DNA from: Euryarchaeota archaeon UBA28
Lineage (GTDB): Archaea > Thermoplasmatota > Poseidoniia > Poseidoniales > Thalassarchaeaceae
Assembly: GCA_002501605.1 (NCBI GenBank)
Contig: DANW01000009.1
Span: forward strand, 1 to 16,225
Length of the DNA stretch: 16,225 bases
Reading direction: 5' to 3'
A program made the translations under genes and the position numbers. The notes under the pieces were generated by a model. The model was given only the letters and a program-made list of their open reading frames with translations. It had not been told where the DNA came from and searched no databases. Of this stretch, positions 1 through 8,616 are shown piece after piece (position 1 is the first letter of the stretch; every line of letters begins with the position of its first letter).

Positions 1-26
1 CGGTTCAAGTCCGGGAGCGCGGACCA
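1..26 (+). tRNA. 3' end of a tRNA, probably tRNA-Tyr (truncated by window start)
   Basis: The first bases read as the end of a tRNA: T-stem/T-loop GG-TTCAAGT-CC, the rest of the T stem, an acceptor 3' strand AGCGCGG, discriminator A73 and an encoded CCA at 24-26. Counting back, base 72 is G, so base 1 should be C. A C1-G72 pair with A73 is the classic identity of archaeal tRNA-Tyr, and the GGACCA end fits that family. The anticodon lies outside the window, so the amino acid is inferred. The body of the tRNA is certain only from the T loop onward. Confidence 0.7.
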
Positions 27-194
27 CTAATCCCCTTGACGCTCTATTCAAGCTCGCAAGGAAGCGCCATCACACAGGGAAGAACAACGTCTACGGGGCG
101 AATGTGATACTATTTCCTTACCTCTTAGATATTTGTAACATGTGGGCAGGCTCATAAAGGGGACTTTGCTCGGCGGGCTGCTGGAGGTTATCAC
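27..194 (+). other. Spacer and leader between the tRNA and rpl15e
   Basis: I see no convincing gene in these 168 bases. An A+T-rich stretch around 123-139 (core AGATATTTG) is the best candidate for the rpl15e promoter. It is about 55 bases upstream of the Shine-Dalgarno and is only weakly TATA-like. The 10-mer ACCTCTTAGA at 120-129 occurs again at 3611-3620 in the leader of the large surface gene. No clear poly-T terminator follows the tRNA. Confidence 0.4.
183..188 (+). promoter_or_regulatory. Ribosome binding site of rpl15e
   Basis: GGAGGT lies six bases before the ATG at 195. It is the strongest Shine-Dalgarno in the window and fixes the L15e start. Confidence 0.8.
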
Positions 195-782
195 ATGGGC
201 ATCGCAAAGTACGTCCGAGAAACGTGGAAGAAGCCTAAGGAAGGCATGCCAATGCTTCACAGACGTGACAGGATGGCCTCTTGGAGGAAGGACCCTGTTT
301 TCCAGCGAATCCAGAAGCCTACTAGGATCGATGCCGCCCGAAGACTTGGATACAAGGCCAAGCAGGGAGTGGTATTGGTCAGGACTAGAGTCAGGCGTGG
401 TGGACTTAGGAAAGGTAAGATACACATGAAGAGGAAGCCATCGAAGTCTGGAATAAAGAAAATTACCATGGCCAAGTCAGTTCAGAGGATCGCCGAAGAG
501 AGGGTCAGCAGGAGATATCCCAATCTTGAGGTCCTGAATTCTTACTGGGTTGGCGAGGATGGTAAGAACAAGTTCTACGAGGTAATACTCTTGGATCCGT
601 CCCACCCGGCCATTATCTCGGATAATGAGCTCTCGTGGGTATCGGAAGGAAACAGCCATTCAGGACGTGCATTCAGAGGAAAGACCAGCTCTGGAAAGAG
701 AGGGCGAGGACTGCTGAACAAGGGCAAGGGCGCTGAGAAGCTCCGCCCGAGCCTCAAGGCCAACAAGAACCGTGGAAAGTGA
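195..782 (+). CDS. rpl15e: Ribosomal protein L15e (large subunit, archaeal/eukaryotic type)
   Basis: This 195-residue, strongly basic protein is a structural component of the 50S ribosomal subunit and binds 23S rRNA. The sequence shows the family hallmarks from the first residue: the MGIAKYVRETWKKP start, the RMASWRKDPVFQRIQKPTR stretch, the basic VRRGGLRKGK segment, and a glycine/lysine/arginine-rich C terminus. Length matches archaeal L15e (about 190-195 residues). The start is fixed by a strong GGAGGT six bases upstream. The stop overlaps the most upstream start of the following PRC-barrel gene, so the two are probably cotranscribed. L15e has no bacterial homologue, which supports an archaeal source. 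Nothing looks truncated or altered. Confidence 0.97.
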   Translation: MGIAKYVRETWKKPKEGMPMLHRRDRMASWRKDPVFQRIQKPTRIDAARRLGYKAKQGVVLVRTRVRRGGLRKGKIHMKRKPSKSGIKKITMAKSVQRIAEERVSRRYPNLEVLNSYWVGEDGKNKFYEVILLDPSHPAIISDNELSWVSEGNSHSGRAFRGKTSSGKRGRGLLNKGKGAEKLRPSLKANKNRGK

Positions 783-1084
783 GACGGTTCTCCGTCATAT
801 TGATGCCATGTGAGCTATCCCATGGATTGATGGCTGACCTACACGCATCGGAGATTAGAGGTCTCCCAGTAATTCTTCCTAATGGTAGACTGCTAGGGAC
901 TGTATACGACTCCTTCGTCAACACGGATGACTGGTCATGTACCCACATATTCGTCTCAGATCCTCCTGCAGACTTGGTAGAGGGACGAACCCACCTTGCA
1001 ATACCCTGGAAATGGGTCAGGTCGGTAGGTGATGTTGTTTTGCTGAGATGGTTTCCACCAACGCCTCTTCCCAAGAACCTTTGA
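779..1084 (+). CDS. Small PRC-barrel domain protein
   Basis: This protein is up to 101 residues. The domain starts near residue 18 (MADLHASEIRGLPV) and shows the PRC-barrel pattern: a pair of short beta strands around LPNGRLLGTVYDSFVNTDD, a middle strand CTHIFVSD, then IPWKWVRSVGDVVLL as the conserved closing strands. PRC barrels are small beta-barrel adaptors. In archaea, stand-alone ones include the CdpB family, which works with the division protein SepF; RimM uses the same fold in ribosome maturation. Its position behind rpl15e is compatible with either, and the sequence alone does not decide. The start is uncertain. A GTG at 779 overlaps the rpl15e stop as GTGA, suggesting translational coupling, while ATG at 803 or 830 would give a protein beginning at the domain edge (830 fits the domain best). 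No clear ribosome binding site precedes any of them. Confidence 0.8.
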   Translation: MRRFSVILMPCELSHGLMADLHASEIRGLPVILPNGRLLGTVYDSFVNTDDWSCTHIFVSDPPADLVEGRTHLAIPWKWVRSVGDVVLLRWFPPTPLPKNL

Positions 1085-1140
1085 CTCATGAGTGAGCGTA
1101 TGGTCAATATGATTCAAAAGGGGAACGATGACCCAAATCC

Positions 1141-3546
1141 GTGCGTGCAACCACGATATTGACCCTTGCCACCCTCTTGATGGCTACTTACTTGCCGCTT
1201 GCACACGCCGACGCCTCCAAGGGGGTCGTAATATGTGCTGGAGCAGATATGGAAATGATGCCAGCGAGTTGGGAGGTTCAGGATCAGTCCTGCGTCAGGG
1301 TAGATCTCGGAGTGCTTCAACAGGGTGAGACCATTTCCTTCGATATCTCTACAGATTCGGAAATAGACATACTATTGTTCTCTTCAAACGCAATAACCGT
1401 CTATCAGAATGAGCAGTCATACAGGAGCGACTCAGTCTGGGAAAGTGACTCAGTTTTCGAGGCTTTCAATGGTTCAGGGGAGTGGCATTGGACTGTTCCA
1501 TCTGACAGAGACGCCACAAGGTGGTATATGGTAGTAGACAACCTTGCACATCCACAAGATTCCGGGTCAGGCGACCAAGGAGGAGACCCAGCTTCAGTGA
1601 CTCTGGATATCTCAACTGTAATCCCTGAACCGTTCACTCTAGTAGACACCATTGTTCGATTGGAATCCGGCCAGAGTTCCACCCTCTACGGTCCCTTCTC
1701 GATGGACAAAGGGACTCAAGTAAGGATAGATGTGAGCACCATGCAGGGAGCCCCTGATGTTTTTCTTATGGATGAGGATCAGTTAGAAATGTACAATGGG
1801 GGAGGAACAGCGGCGGCCCGAGTCCAAGGGACCGATCTGCTTCTCGTAACATCAAGCAGAGATCTAGTTTGGACAGTTCCAGAATCTTTGGAGGGAACGG
1901 AACTCTACCTCGTCGTGGACAATAAGCCTGGGCCATCGGGAGGAGGTGCAGGAACACTTCCAATTGCATCCACGGTCGTCCTCTCCCTGACTCCGATAAT
2001 GGATCCGAAAGTGTCCGGTATACCATCCTCCGGAATCGTCGATGTCGGCTCTGAAATCACTCTTGATGCATCAGAAACCCCTAATCTCTCCAATCAAATT
2101 CCCGAATCAGGATACTCATGGGATACCGATGGGGACGGATTTGACGACAGTACTGCAAAGGCCTTCAATATCAGCTGGCCACAGCCGAGTAATCTGACAA
2201 TCAGACTATCAGTCCTTGGGATCGACGGAAGGAGTACTAGTGTATACGAAGACATAACGATTGAGGATATGTCACCTCCTGAAGTAGACATTTCAGTTGA
2301 TGGAATTCTTGAAAGATCATTCAACGAGAACATAGTAATCGATTCGACCTTCAGTGATAACTGGGGTGTTTCAATGGTCGAGTGGCTACTGGATGGTGCT
2401 GTCCAGTCTACCTTTGAAGATGATTTTGAATCTGCACGCACGTTCGCATACACATTCCCATCTGATGCTGAATCCGGTATCCACATAATCACCCTCAGAG
2501 TAACGGATCTCTCAGGGATGTCTTCGGAAGACACCGCCTCCATCCAACTATTCGATTCCACCCCCCCGGTCCCAGGAATGTTTGACAACACCCTGAGGTC
2601 TGTCCAAGGACAATCAACTACTCTTGCAGTACCTTTCGAGGACCAAGAGTCGGAAAGTCTGTACTACTCATGGGATTTTAATGCCCAGATAGATACCGAC
2701 GGAGACGGAACTGTGGACAACGATGAGGATGCTGTCGGACCGACGGTGCAGCACACTTTCTCAGAGTCAGGAGTATACCGGGTGATCTGCAGGGTCCAGA
2801 ACGACGAGGGTCTGGTTTCAGACGCAGAAATACTAGTTACAGTCACCGACGCTGAAAGTGGAAATGAAATCGGACTAAACGACCTTTTAATGGCCCTAGG
2901 GGCAATATTACTTCTCCTAGTATTCTCTTTCTTCGTCTATTTGAGAGTTGCCTCGAACAGGAGAATGGTCGCGTTGCTCGCCGAGTCTGAAAGTGAAGCG
3001 GAGGAAGACCGCACTGCTTCTAGGGAGCCCTCAGCCGAGGAGCAGAAAGCCATGTGGGGAGGCTCCAGCGGGACTCTATCAAACACGCAACCAATGGCTA
3101 TCGGGGATATTGCAAGTGGCATGTCGGGAGCCCCTCCTCCAGAGTCAGAGGCCATCCCACTAGAAATCAGCGAGGAAGAATTTTCGGATCTACTTTCACA
3201 GCCATCCCCATCAGAGCCCTCCGACAGCCTTGCCGCCGATCTCCTCAGTGCATTCGAAGACGAAGATGACACTCAACCTCAGATTCAGGAAAGCGTTGTG
3301 GAATACTCATTCCCAGAGGAATCGCAAAATCGAGAAGGGGTTGAGGCAGAGCATGGTCCAGAGCAATCCACCCAATCACAAGATTACGTCCAAAAAGAGA
3401 CCCAAAAACCAGAAGAAAGCAGAACAGTCAGGAAGAATTGTTCCAAGTGCGATAAGATGTTCGAAGTAGATTTACCAGATGGATTGGACAGAGCGAAGAC
3501 AGCTTGCCCCCATTGCGGATCAATAGAGATCATAGAGGTAGAATGA
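1141..3546 (+). CDS. Receptor-like surface protein: PKD/Ig ectodomain, one membrane span, acidic tail, C-terminal zinc ribbon
   Basis: This 801-residue protein begins with a signal peptide (1-23, cleavage after AHA). Two related beta modules follow, each ending in WTVP (117-120; 244-247) and a VVDN motif (131-134; 258-261) at identical spacing. Residues about 285-375 and 475-570 look like PKD domains carrying acidic, calcium-binding-like loops (DTDGDG at 328-333 and 518-523); an Ig-like domain lies between them. A membrane span covers about 582-603. The cytoplasmic part is a roughly 160-residue acidic, serine-rich, probably disordered tail that ends in a zinc ribbon with C767, C770, C789 and C792, similar to MJ0042-type fingers. 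The GTG start is the only reasonable one: an in-frame stop sits at 1129-1131, and AGGGGA lies about 17 bases upstream. Role unknown; adhesion or sensing with a cytoplasmic output is inferred from layout. Confidence 0.85.
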   Translation: MRATTILTLATLLMATYLPLAHADASKGVVICAGADMEMMPASWEVQDQSCVRVDLGVLQQGETISFDISTDSEIDILLFSSNAITVYQNEQSYRSDSVWESDSVFEAFNGSGEWHWTVPSDRDATRWYMVVDNLAHPQDSGSGDQGGDPASVTLDISTVIPEPFTLVDTIVRLESGQSSTLYGPFSMDKGTQVRIDVSTMQGAPDVFLMDEDQLEMYNGGGTAAARVQGTDLLLVTSSRDLVWTVPESLEGTELYLVVDNKPGPSGGGAGTLPIASTVVLSLTPIMDPKVSGIPSSGIVDVGSEITLDASETPNLSNQIPESGYSWDTDGDGFDDSTAKAFNISWPQPSNLTIRLSVLGIDGRSTSVYEDITIEDMSPPEVDISVDGILERSFNENIVIDSTFSDNWGVSMVEWLLDGAVQSTFEDDFESARTFAYTFPSDAESGIHIITLRVTDLSGMSSEDTASIQLFDSTPPVPGMFDNTLRSVQGQSTTLAVPFEDQESESLYYSWDFNAQIDTDGDGTVDNDEDAVGPTVQHTFSESGVYRVICRVQNDEGLVSDAEILVTVTDAESGNEIGLNDLLMALGAILLLLVFSFFVYLRVASNRRMVALLAESESEAEEDRTASREPSAEEQKAMWGGSSGTLSNTQPMAIGDIASGMSGAPPPESEAIPLEISEEEFSDLLSQPSPSEPSDSLAADLLSAFEDEDDTQPQIQESVVEYSFPEESQNREGVEAEHGPEQSTQSQDYVQKETQKPEESRTVRKNCSKCDKMFEVDLPDGLDRAKTACPHCGSIEIIEVE

Positions 3547-3570
3547 CCACCCCAAAACGGTCTCAATGAG

Positions 3571-3582
3571 TATATTTATTTT
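3571..3582 (+). promoter_or_regulatory. Candidate TATA box of the large surface-gene cluster
   Basis: TATATTTATTTT is the most A+T-rich stretch in the intergenic gap and fits an archaeal TATA box. With the usual spacing of about 25-30 bases, transcription would start near 3600-3606, giving a leader of roughly 25-30 bases that contains the palindrome at 3610-3624. The T-rich run could instead, or also, terminate the upstream transcript. Confidence 0.5.
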
Positions 3583-3609
3583 AATCAGGAAGGGCAATAC
3601 CCTTTAGCG

Positions 3610-3624
3610 CACCTCTTAGAGGTG
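3610..3624 (+). promoter_or_regulatory. Perfect inverted repeat covering the Shine-Dalgarno
   Basis: CACCTC-TTA-GAGGTG is a perfect 6-bp stem with a 3-base loop. Its right arm is the Shine-Dalgarno (GAGGTG, followed by A) of the ATG at 3630, five bases downstream. In RNA the hairpin would hide the ribosome binding site. In DNA the same 15 bases could be a dyad operator just after the predicted transcription start. Both readings are inference; the repeat itself is seen directly. Confidence 0.6.
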
Positions 3625-3629
3625 AGTAC

Positions 3630-6600
3630 ATGAACAAGAGTGGTGTACGTGTTCTACATGGAGCCCCCAATGTTTCAAGCAACAGAGCATTGGTCCTGGT
3701 TCTTCTGATGCTTATTCCACTTTTCTACCCGATCCAGCAAGCCGAGGCGGAGGCAAGGATAGAATCACAGGACTTCGAGATCTTGGACAGACTCTCTGAT
3801 GTTATGGGAGAGCGTCAAGCAGTTTTGGATTCTAACTCAGTCGGGCAGATTGCTGGTCCGACCGTCCAGGGCGTCAGAGACGGAATCTCCCTAAGTGGGC
3901 AATCGGACCCATTATCAACCATTGGAGAATCCTTGGAAGGCTCATCGTTTGCCGAGACTCTACCTCCAGGTCCCGAACATCCCCTCCCGTACAGACTGAT
4001 AACCGGCGAGGAAGATTCCGTGAATGTGGACAATGTCTGGCAGACATTGGTAAACATAACAGATTATGTCATATTGACACAATACATAGACCAAGAAGGA
4101 AATGTAGTCACAGGCACTAATGTTGTGACTTTCACGACTAACTTCCTTTCTCTAATAAACCCTCAAACTGACCCTCTGAGCCACGCCGTAGATATCGACG
4201 ATGATGGAGATAATGATATCCAGGTAGGGCTCAGTATATCTCTAGGAAATTTTGGACTTAACAACATAGATATTGACACTGGAACGTTGTGGATACAGCC
4301 ATCGGTATCATACAAGGTAGACGTTCTTGATGGAAGTCAAACAGATTCTGTATGGGATGAAATGGACTCCTTGCAGGTTTCTCTGATCAAGCCTTTCGCC
4401 TACTCTAGCCCAGACTCAGTACTCGCACTCGGGGACGGAGAGAGTTATGTTTGGGTCGTCGACTCAAAATTCTCAACAATGCCACAAGACTTTTCTCTGG
4501 ATATCGGCATAGAGAGAGTATTCTTCAATGCTAGTGCTGTATTACAGGACCTTATATCTGCATTGGTGAACATATTCGGATCAAACTTTGATGGTTCGGG
4601 ACTAACCCTGATAGGCATTTCCGCACCCTACTCGATATCTCTAGACTCCAGTGACATGGACTCATGCCCAGACAGGTACAGCCCAGATCAACTTCTATTC
4701 CTGCCCCCAAGTGAGATTGACTGTGGGATATCGGTGGGTCTTGGTTATGGGAGATTCGCGCCTCCTTCAGATGGAGACAGGGAATTGTGGGAATTAGCAT
4801 ACATCAGCCTCGATGTCAAGCCCAACGGGGTTTCGGAGATGATTCCCGGCGATTTGGAATTGGTCATCAGAACGGACAGCACTATACCAACAGCGGGCGG
4901 AATAGAGGGAGACAGGAGCCTCACAACCGTGGAGTATTATGCTGATAGAAGATCCGACTTGCATATTCATTTCCATGAAGATAGGTCTGGAACCCCATTA
5001 GGTGAGAATGAGGGTGAATATGGAAACACTACAAATTCACTCGGTTGGCTCAGGGGAATGCCGGAAGGATCAATGTCCCAAGGAGAGATAACAAGGGTCT
5101 TCAGAATGCTAGGCTCATCAGACGAGCCAGAGTTACCTGGAGGTAAGCCTAGCAGACTTGGTCTGATATTAGGAATCAAGAATTTCTCAAGAGACACTAG
5201 TCCGAACGAGGATGATCCGACACTCCCAGTGAATCCAGCATACCCGCCAATTAGTATGATATTACTGAGGTCAGCCCAGCCCTTGGAATCAATCGACTAT
5301 GAGTCATGGTTTGAGAGAGGAGGAGAAGCATCTGATCATAGGAAAGTCAGCATCTCCATACAATCAATACCAACCGCTCTAGTGCTATACGGTTCCTTCG
5401 ATGTGAGTGGCGAAGATGACGATGAAACAAGCTTGGATGACTCCGATAACCTAGATTTCGTCTCTCGTATACTAGACTCATTAATCATGGATTTAGTCGA
5501 CCTTTACCTAGACGTTGGGGGTGTACTTAACGGCATTCCAGCGACTGTCGTGGAAGCAATCACCGGTAGCGTCGGTCCGACCGGAGATTTGCAGGGCAGG
5601 GAATTTAATCTCATAATGCACGACAACTGGGGTGCCCTAAGAAACGAGTTATCCATCGGGAGAATCGGATTACAAATAGGTTCAAGCCCTTATCCGATAC
5701 TCCAAGGCGACCATTTGGTCTTGGCGAAAGATAGGTCACTAACCCAGGTTTTGAGCAGGGATGGAACATTGGTAGACCCCTTGGTACCCGTAGCTGCCAG
5801 CATAGGATTCAGCGGGCTGTCAGCCCTTTCTGTGGATGATGATGATATCCTCGATCAATTGACGATATCGATAAACACATCATCGTCCATGCCATTCAAT
5901 TTCACGTACTTGGATCACGAGCCAAGAACGATTTCAGAGTCTTCATTCCAGTCTCTGTATGTCTCAGATATTCCGGATGATATCAGGGTTTACGTCGATG
6001 ACGAAACAGCAGTCTACACATCATCAGATGGAATCGACAAAATAATCTACACCGGAGAGGATTTGGAACAAAGGCAAGCTGTAGAGATTACCGACTTCCC
6101 AAGCGAGTTCACAGCTCTTTTTGGATCCTATTCAAGCTGGAGCACGGGCACATCCATAGGCATAATAGAGGCTCAGATTACAGACTCACAGGTTCCTGAA
6201 ACGATGTCTGGAGATCACTTCATGTTTCATCATAACCCGAATGACGGAACCTCTGCCATCTCATCTAGAATCTCCGGTATTTCTGAGGTCAGCTGGATAC
6301 CTCCTGTCTCTGAGGGGGCATTTGGCCCAGATGGCAGGGGAAAGGTGTCATTATCTGCTTCAGGTGACAGGCCCATGAGCTTCAGCGTGGATCACGCTCC
6401 AACCATGAATGAGGACCTCTTGACAGCTGTCGCAATAATTGATCCGCTACCGTCATCGGTATCTGTAGAAGTTCCAACAAGCTCTGAATCAGGACAAGCT
6501 CTCGACATTCCTGAGCTAAACACGACACAAGGCCTTTCAGGACTCGCATTCTTCCTAGGAGGATTCGCCGATCTAGGAAGATCGGTAAACGCTGTTCTTT

Positions 6601-8024
6601 CCGGGATCACAACTGATATTTCTACGGGATCAGGCTCCGGGGAGTCAAATGAAAATTTCTCATTCGGTATGCAGTTAGAGGCAAATGCACCGTTCGATCT
6701 TGTGGTTGAGGCCAGTCACGGTGATGGGTCCTTAGAAACGCCACCTTGGGTACATGGCGTTTCATTTGTCGCTTCTCCGTCTGGAATTTCAGATGGCTTC
6801 CATCTGAGAACCTGGATTCCTGACCTTCCTCCGGTGGTCGATATGGCAGTCTCCAGATCTGTAGAAGGGGACTCACAAGACTGGGCAGTAATGTTAGCAC
6901 TCGATGGATGGGTTCCCGCACATAGCGAGATTATGATTCAAGCTATGGGCATAAACGGTCAAGACCTCCTAATGACATTGAATGGTCTACAAGTCGGCGT
7001 CCCAACGGGGATGCTGATTGACTCGACATTCGAGTTTGAAAACGTTGCAGGTATAACAGAGGTATCCACATCTGCAAGATATTCAATGACCAACCCCTTG
7101 GAATGGGCACATATCTTACTGATCAACAGAGACGCTGGTAGTAGAACCGAGATAATGATTGATGAGATTCCAGAGGTTGTAGATATCACCGCATCTCTTG
7201 GAACCGCTGTATCGATAGATATGACAGTTCCAGACCAGTACCTCAAAGATAACGGCGCAGGAATCAGCTCCATTATGATGCAACAGATGCAATGGCTGGA
7301 CTCTGCTTGGTGGCCAGCCACAATTTTCCTCACAGATGTCCCAGGCTCCATTAACCTCACCACGGAGCCCGATACAGATTTCGACATAAGGGAGAGTCTA
7401 GCGTTCCAGGGGATTCCCACATTGGATTATCGTGCATCTGGCGAGGGGATGTCCCTGTACATCGAGGCCTTTGGTAAGTCAATTAATACCAAGGGAGACA
7501 TCATATTGTTAGCAGAAGGAATGACTGATAGCCTGATAATCAAACCCGCTGATGGATTTGGTTTGAATGTTCGATCAGGGGGAGACGGGGTCGACAAGAT
7601 ATACATCCGGTCTAGTAATATCCCGACAACTCCTCCTGTAACAATGGAGGAAATGGAAGCATTGGGAGAGGACTTGAAGAGTGCCACCATACATATTCAC
7701 GAATTTGGAAGAATTTCTTCGACACTTCCAGGTTACCCGGTAATCGAGCTTTCGGACGTCCAAGGAGGCAAGATAATCATTTCAGCAAGGGCATCAGCTG
7801 AGGTAGCTGGACAAGAGTTTGATCTTAGGGGGGTTCTTCTAGATGCACAGACAACATCGGGAATTCCTACTGCAACAACGATAGGTGTTAACGGCATGGC
7901 ATCCGATCTTTCCATTCTGAACATTATTCCTGGCTTCGAGGGTGACACTCAGCACATCATGGTCGTTGAACCGGTATCTTCAGGCATAATGACGCTGATA
8001 GCCACATTCCTGGGGGGTAGCTGA
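3630..8024 (+). CDS. Giant secreted beta-repeat protein of unknown family
   Basis: I do not recognise this 1464-residue protein. A signal sequence spans about residues 20-40 (hydrophobic core LVLVLLMLIPLF, cleavage near AEA) after a long 19-residue N-region. The rest is acidic, rich in Ser/Asp/Ile, and predicted all-beta. An acidic loop, DIDDDGDNDI (188-197), resembles FG-GAP or thrombospondin type-3 calcium sites. The only two cysteines, C346 and C365, could form one disulfide. In the C-terminal half a degenerate unit recurs: a Pro-aromatic/aliphatic strand (prolines at 755, 915, 1021, 1156) followed by an I-P-x-x-V strand. There is no clear C-terminal membrane span, only a short hydrophobic end after residue 1445. 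The stop overlaps the next gene by one base (TGATG), so the small membrane protein downstream may be its anchor or partner. The start is supported by GAGGTGA five bases upstream. Function unknown. Confidence 0.88.
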   Translation: MNKSGVRVLHGAPNVSSNRALVLVLLMLIPLFYPIQQAEAEARIESQDFEILDRLSDVMGERQAVLDSNSVGQIAGPTVQGVRDGISLSGQSDPLSTIGESLEGSSFAETLPPGPEHPLPYRLITGEEDSVNVDNVWQTLVNITDYVILTQYIDQEGNVVTGTNVVTFTTNFLSLINPQTDPLSHAVDIDDDGDNDIQVGLSISLGNFGLNNIDIDTGTLWIQPSVSYKVDVLDGSQTDSVWDEMDSLQVSLIKPFAYSSPDSVLALGDGESYVWVVDSKFSTMPQDFSLDIGIERVFFNASAVLQDLISALVNIFGSNFDGSGLTLIGISAPYSISLDSSDMDSCPDRYSPDQLLFLPPSEIDCGISVGLGYGRFAPPSDGDRELWELAYISLDVKPNGVSEMIPGDLELVIRTDSTIPTAGGIEGDRSLTTVEYYADRRSDLHIHFHEDRSGTPLGENEGEYGNTTNSLGWLRGMPEGSMSQGEITRVFRMLGSSDEPELPGGKPSRLGLILGIKNFSRDTSPNEDDPTLPVNPAYPPISMILLRSAQPLESIDYESWFERGGEASDHRKVSISIQSIPTALVLYGSFDVSGEDDDETSLDDSDNLDFVSRILDSLIMDLVDLYLDVGGVLNGIPATVVEAITGSVGPTGDLQGREFNLIMHDNWGALRNELSIGRIGLQIGSSPYPILQGDHLVLAKDRSLTQVLSRDGTLVDPLVPVAASIGFSGLSALSVDDDDILDQLTISINTSSSMPFNFTYLDHEPRTISESSFQSLYVSDIPDDIRVYVDDETAVYTSSDGIDKIIYTGEDLEQRQAVEITDFPSEFTALFGSYSSWSTGTSIGIIEAQITDSQVPETMSGDHFMFHHNPNDGTSAISSRISGISEVSWIPPVSEGAFGPDGRGKVSLSASGDRPMSFSVDHAPTMNEDLLTAVAIIDPLPSSVSVEVPTSSESGQALDIPELNTTQGLSGLAFFLGGFADLGRSVNAVLSGITTDISTGSGSGESNENFSFGMQLEANAPFDLVVEASHGDGSLETPPWVHGVSFVASPSGISDGFHLRTWIPDLPPVVDMAVSRSVEGDSQDWAVMLALDGWVPAHSEIMIQAMGINGQDLLMTLNGLQVGVPTGMLIDSTFEFENVAGITEVSTSARYSMTNPLEWAHILLINRDAGSRTEIMIDEIPEVVDITASLGTAVSIDMTVPDQYLKDNGAGISSIMMQQMQWLDSAWWPATIFLTDVPGSINLTTEPDTDFDIRESLAFQGIPTLDYRASGEGMSLYIEAFGKSINTKGDIILLAEGMTDSLIIKPADGFGLNVRSGGDGVDKIYIRSSNIPTTPPVTMEEMEALGEDLKSATIHIHEFGRISSTLPGYPVIELSDVQGGKIIISARASAEVAGQEFDLRGVLLDAQTTSGIPTATTIGVNGMASDLSILNIIPGFEGDTQHIMVVEPVSSGIMTLIATFLGGS

Positions 8025-8584
8025 TGGGTCTGTTAGAGAGAATTAGGCTATCCAGAGAGCCCGAAGAGACGCCCGAGGAAAAAACCGCACATGAGGCCTT
8101 GGAAATCATAGAGGAAAAAATCAGTCATATATCGCCGTTCAAGGTAGTCTTTGCATCTATATCTGCACTCTTGGTACTCTCAGCCTCTGTTTTGGCCTTG
8201 GTCTGGCTTGTTCCGTATGATAGAGTTTCAGTAGACGTGATTTACAAGCAGAGTGGCTCGAGTCACATAGTTCTAGCAGAGATAAACAATCAGGGAAGCA
8301 GATCCATAGACTCAGTCTCCTTGGACATAGTCTTCATCGATGATGACGATATTGAGATCCAAAGGATACATTTCGAGTCAGATTTGATCTCAGCTCACAA
8401 GTCTGTTGCGGGGGACGAGCTTGAAATGATAGTTAACGGAGAGTCGGTTTGGGAGAACTACACGATAGAAATAATCTTGAGTTATGATAACTACAGGGGC
8501 CCAGTATATGAGAAGACTACCATGGAAGTGGGGACTTGGACTCTAGAACTATTCACTCTAAGGGCTCCATTGAAGATTCTTTAG
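8024..8584 (+). CDS. Small single-span membrane protein with an extracellular Ig/FxLYD-like domain
   Basis: This 186-residue protein has an acidic, probably helical cytoplasmic N-terminus (residues 1-39), one membrane span (about 40-63) and an extracellular beta domain (about 70-180). The pattern SHIVLAEINNQGSRSIDSVS followed by alternating strands is what small Ig-like or FxLYD-type domains look like, but I cannot assign a family. There is no signal peptide; the span acts as a signal anchor with the N-terminus inside. The ATG overlaps the stop of the 1464-residue gene as TGATG, and a GGGGGG run (8012-8017) inside that gene serves as ribosome binding site, so the two are translationally coupled. 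A role as membrane tether or partner for the giant secreted protein is inferred from this coupling only. Confidence 0.85.
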   Translation: MGLLERIRLSREPEETPEEKTAHEALEIIEEKISHISPFKVVFASISALLVLSASVLALVWLVPYDRVSVDVIYKQSGSSHIVLAEINNQGSRSIDSVSLDIVFIDDDDIEIQRIHFESDLISAHKSVAGDELEMIVNGESVWENYTIEIILSYDNYRGPVYEKTTMEVGTWTLELFTLRAPLKIL

Positions 8585-8616
8585 TAAATCGTTCAGGAGA
8601 CCCATACGCTCAAAAT

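Noticed and set aside
142..429. Plus-strand frame of 95 codons overlapping the start of rpl15e
   Set aside because: It overlaps the well-supported L15e gene in another frame and shows no protein-like pattern.
2094..2591. Open reading frame of 165 codons on the minus strand
   Set aside because: It lies wholly inside the PKD protein gene, has low-complexity Ser/Thr-rich sequence without a domain pattern, and no ribosome binding site; it is an antisense shadow. The same holds for the minus-strand frame at 6959-7420.
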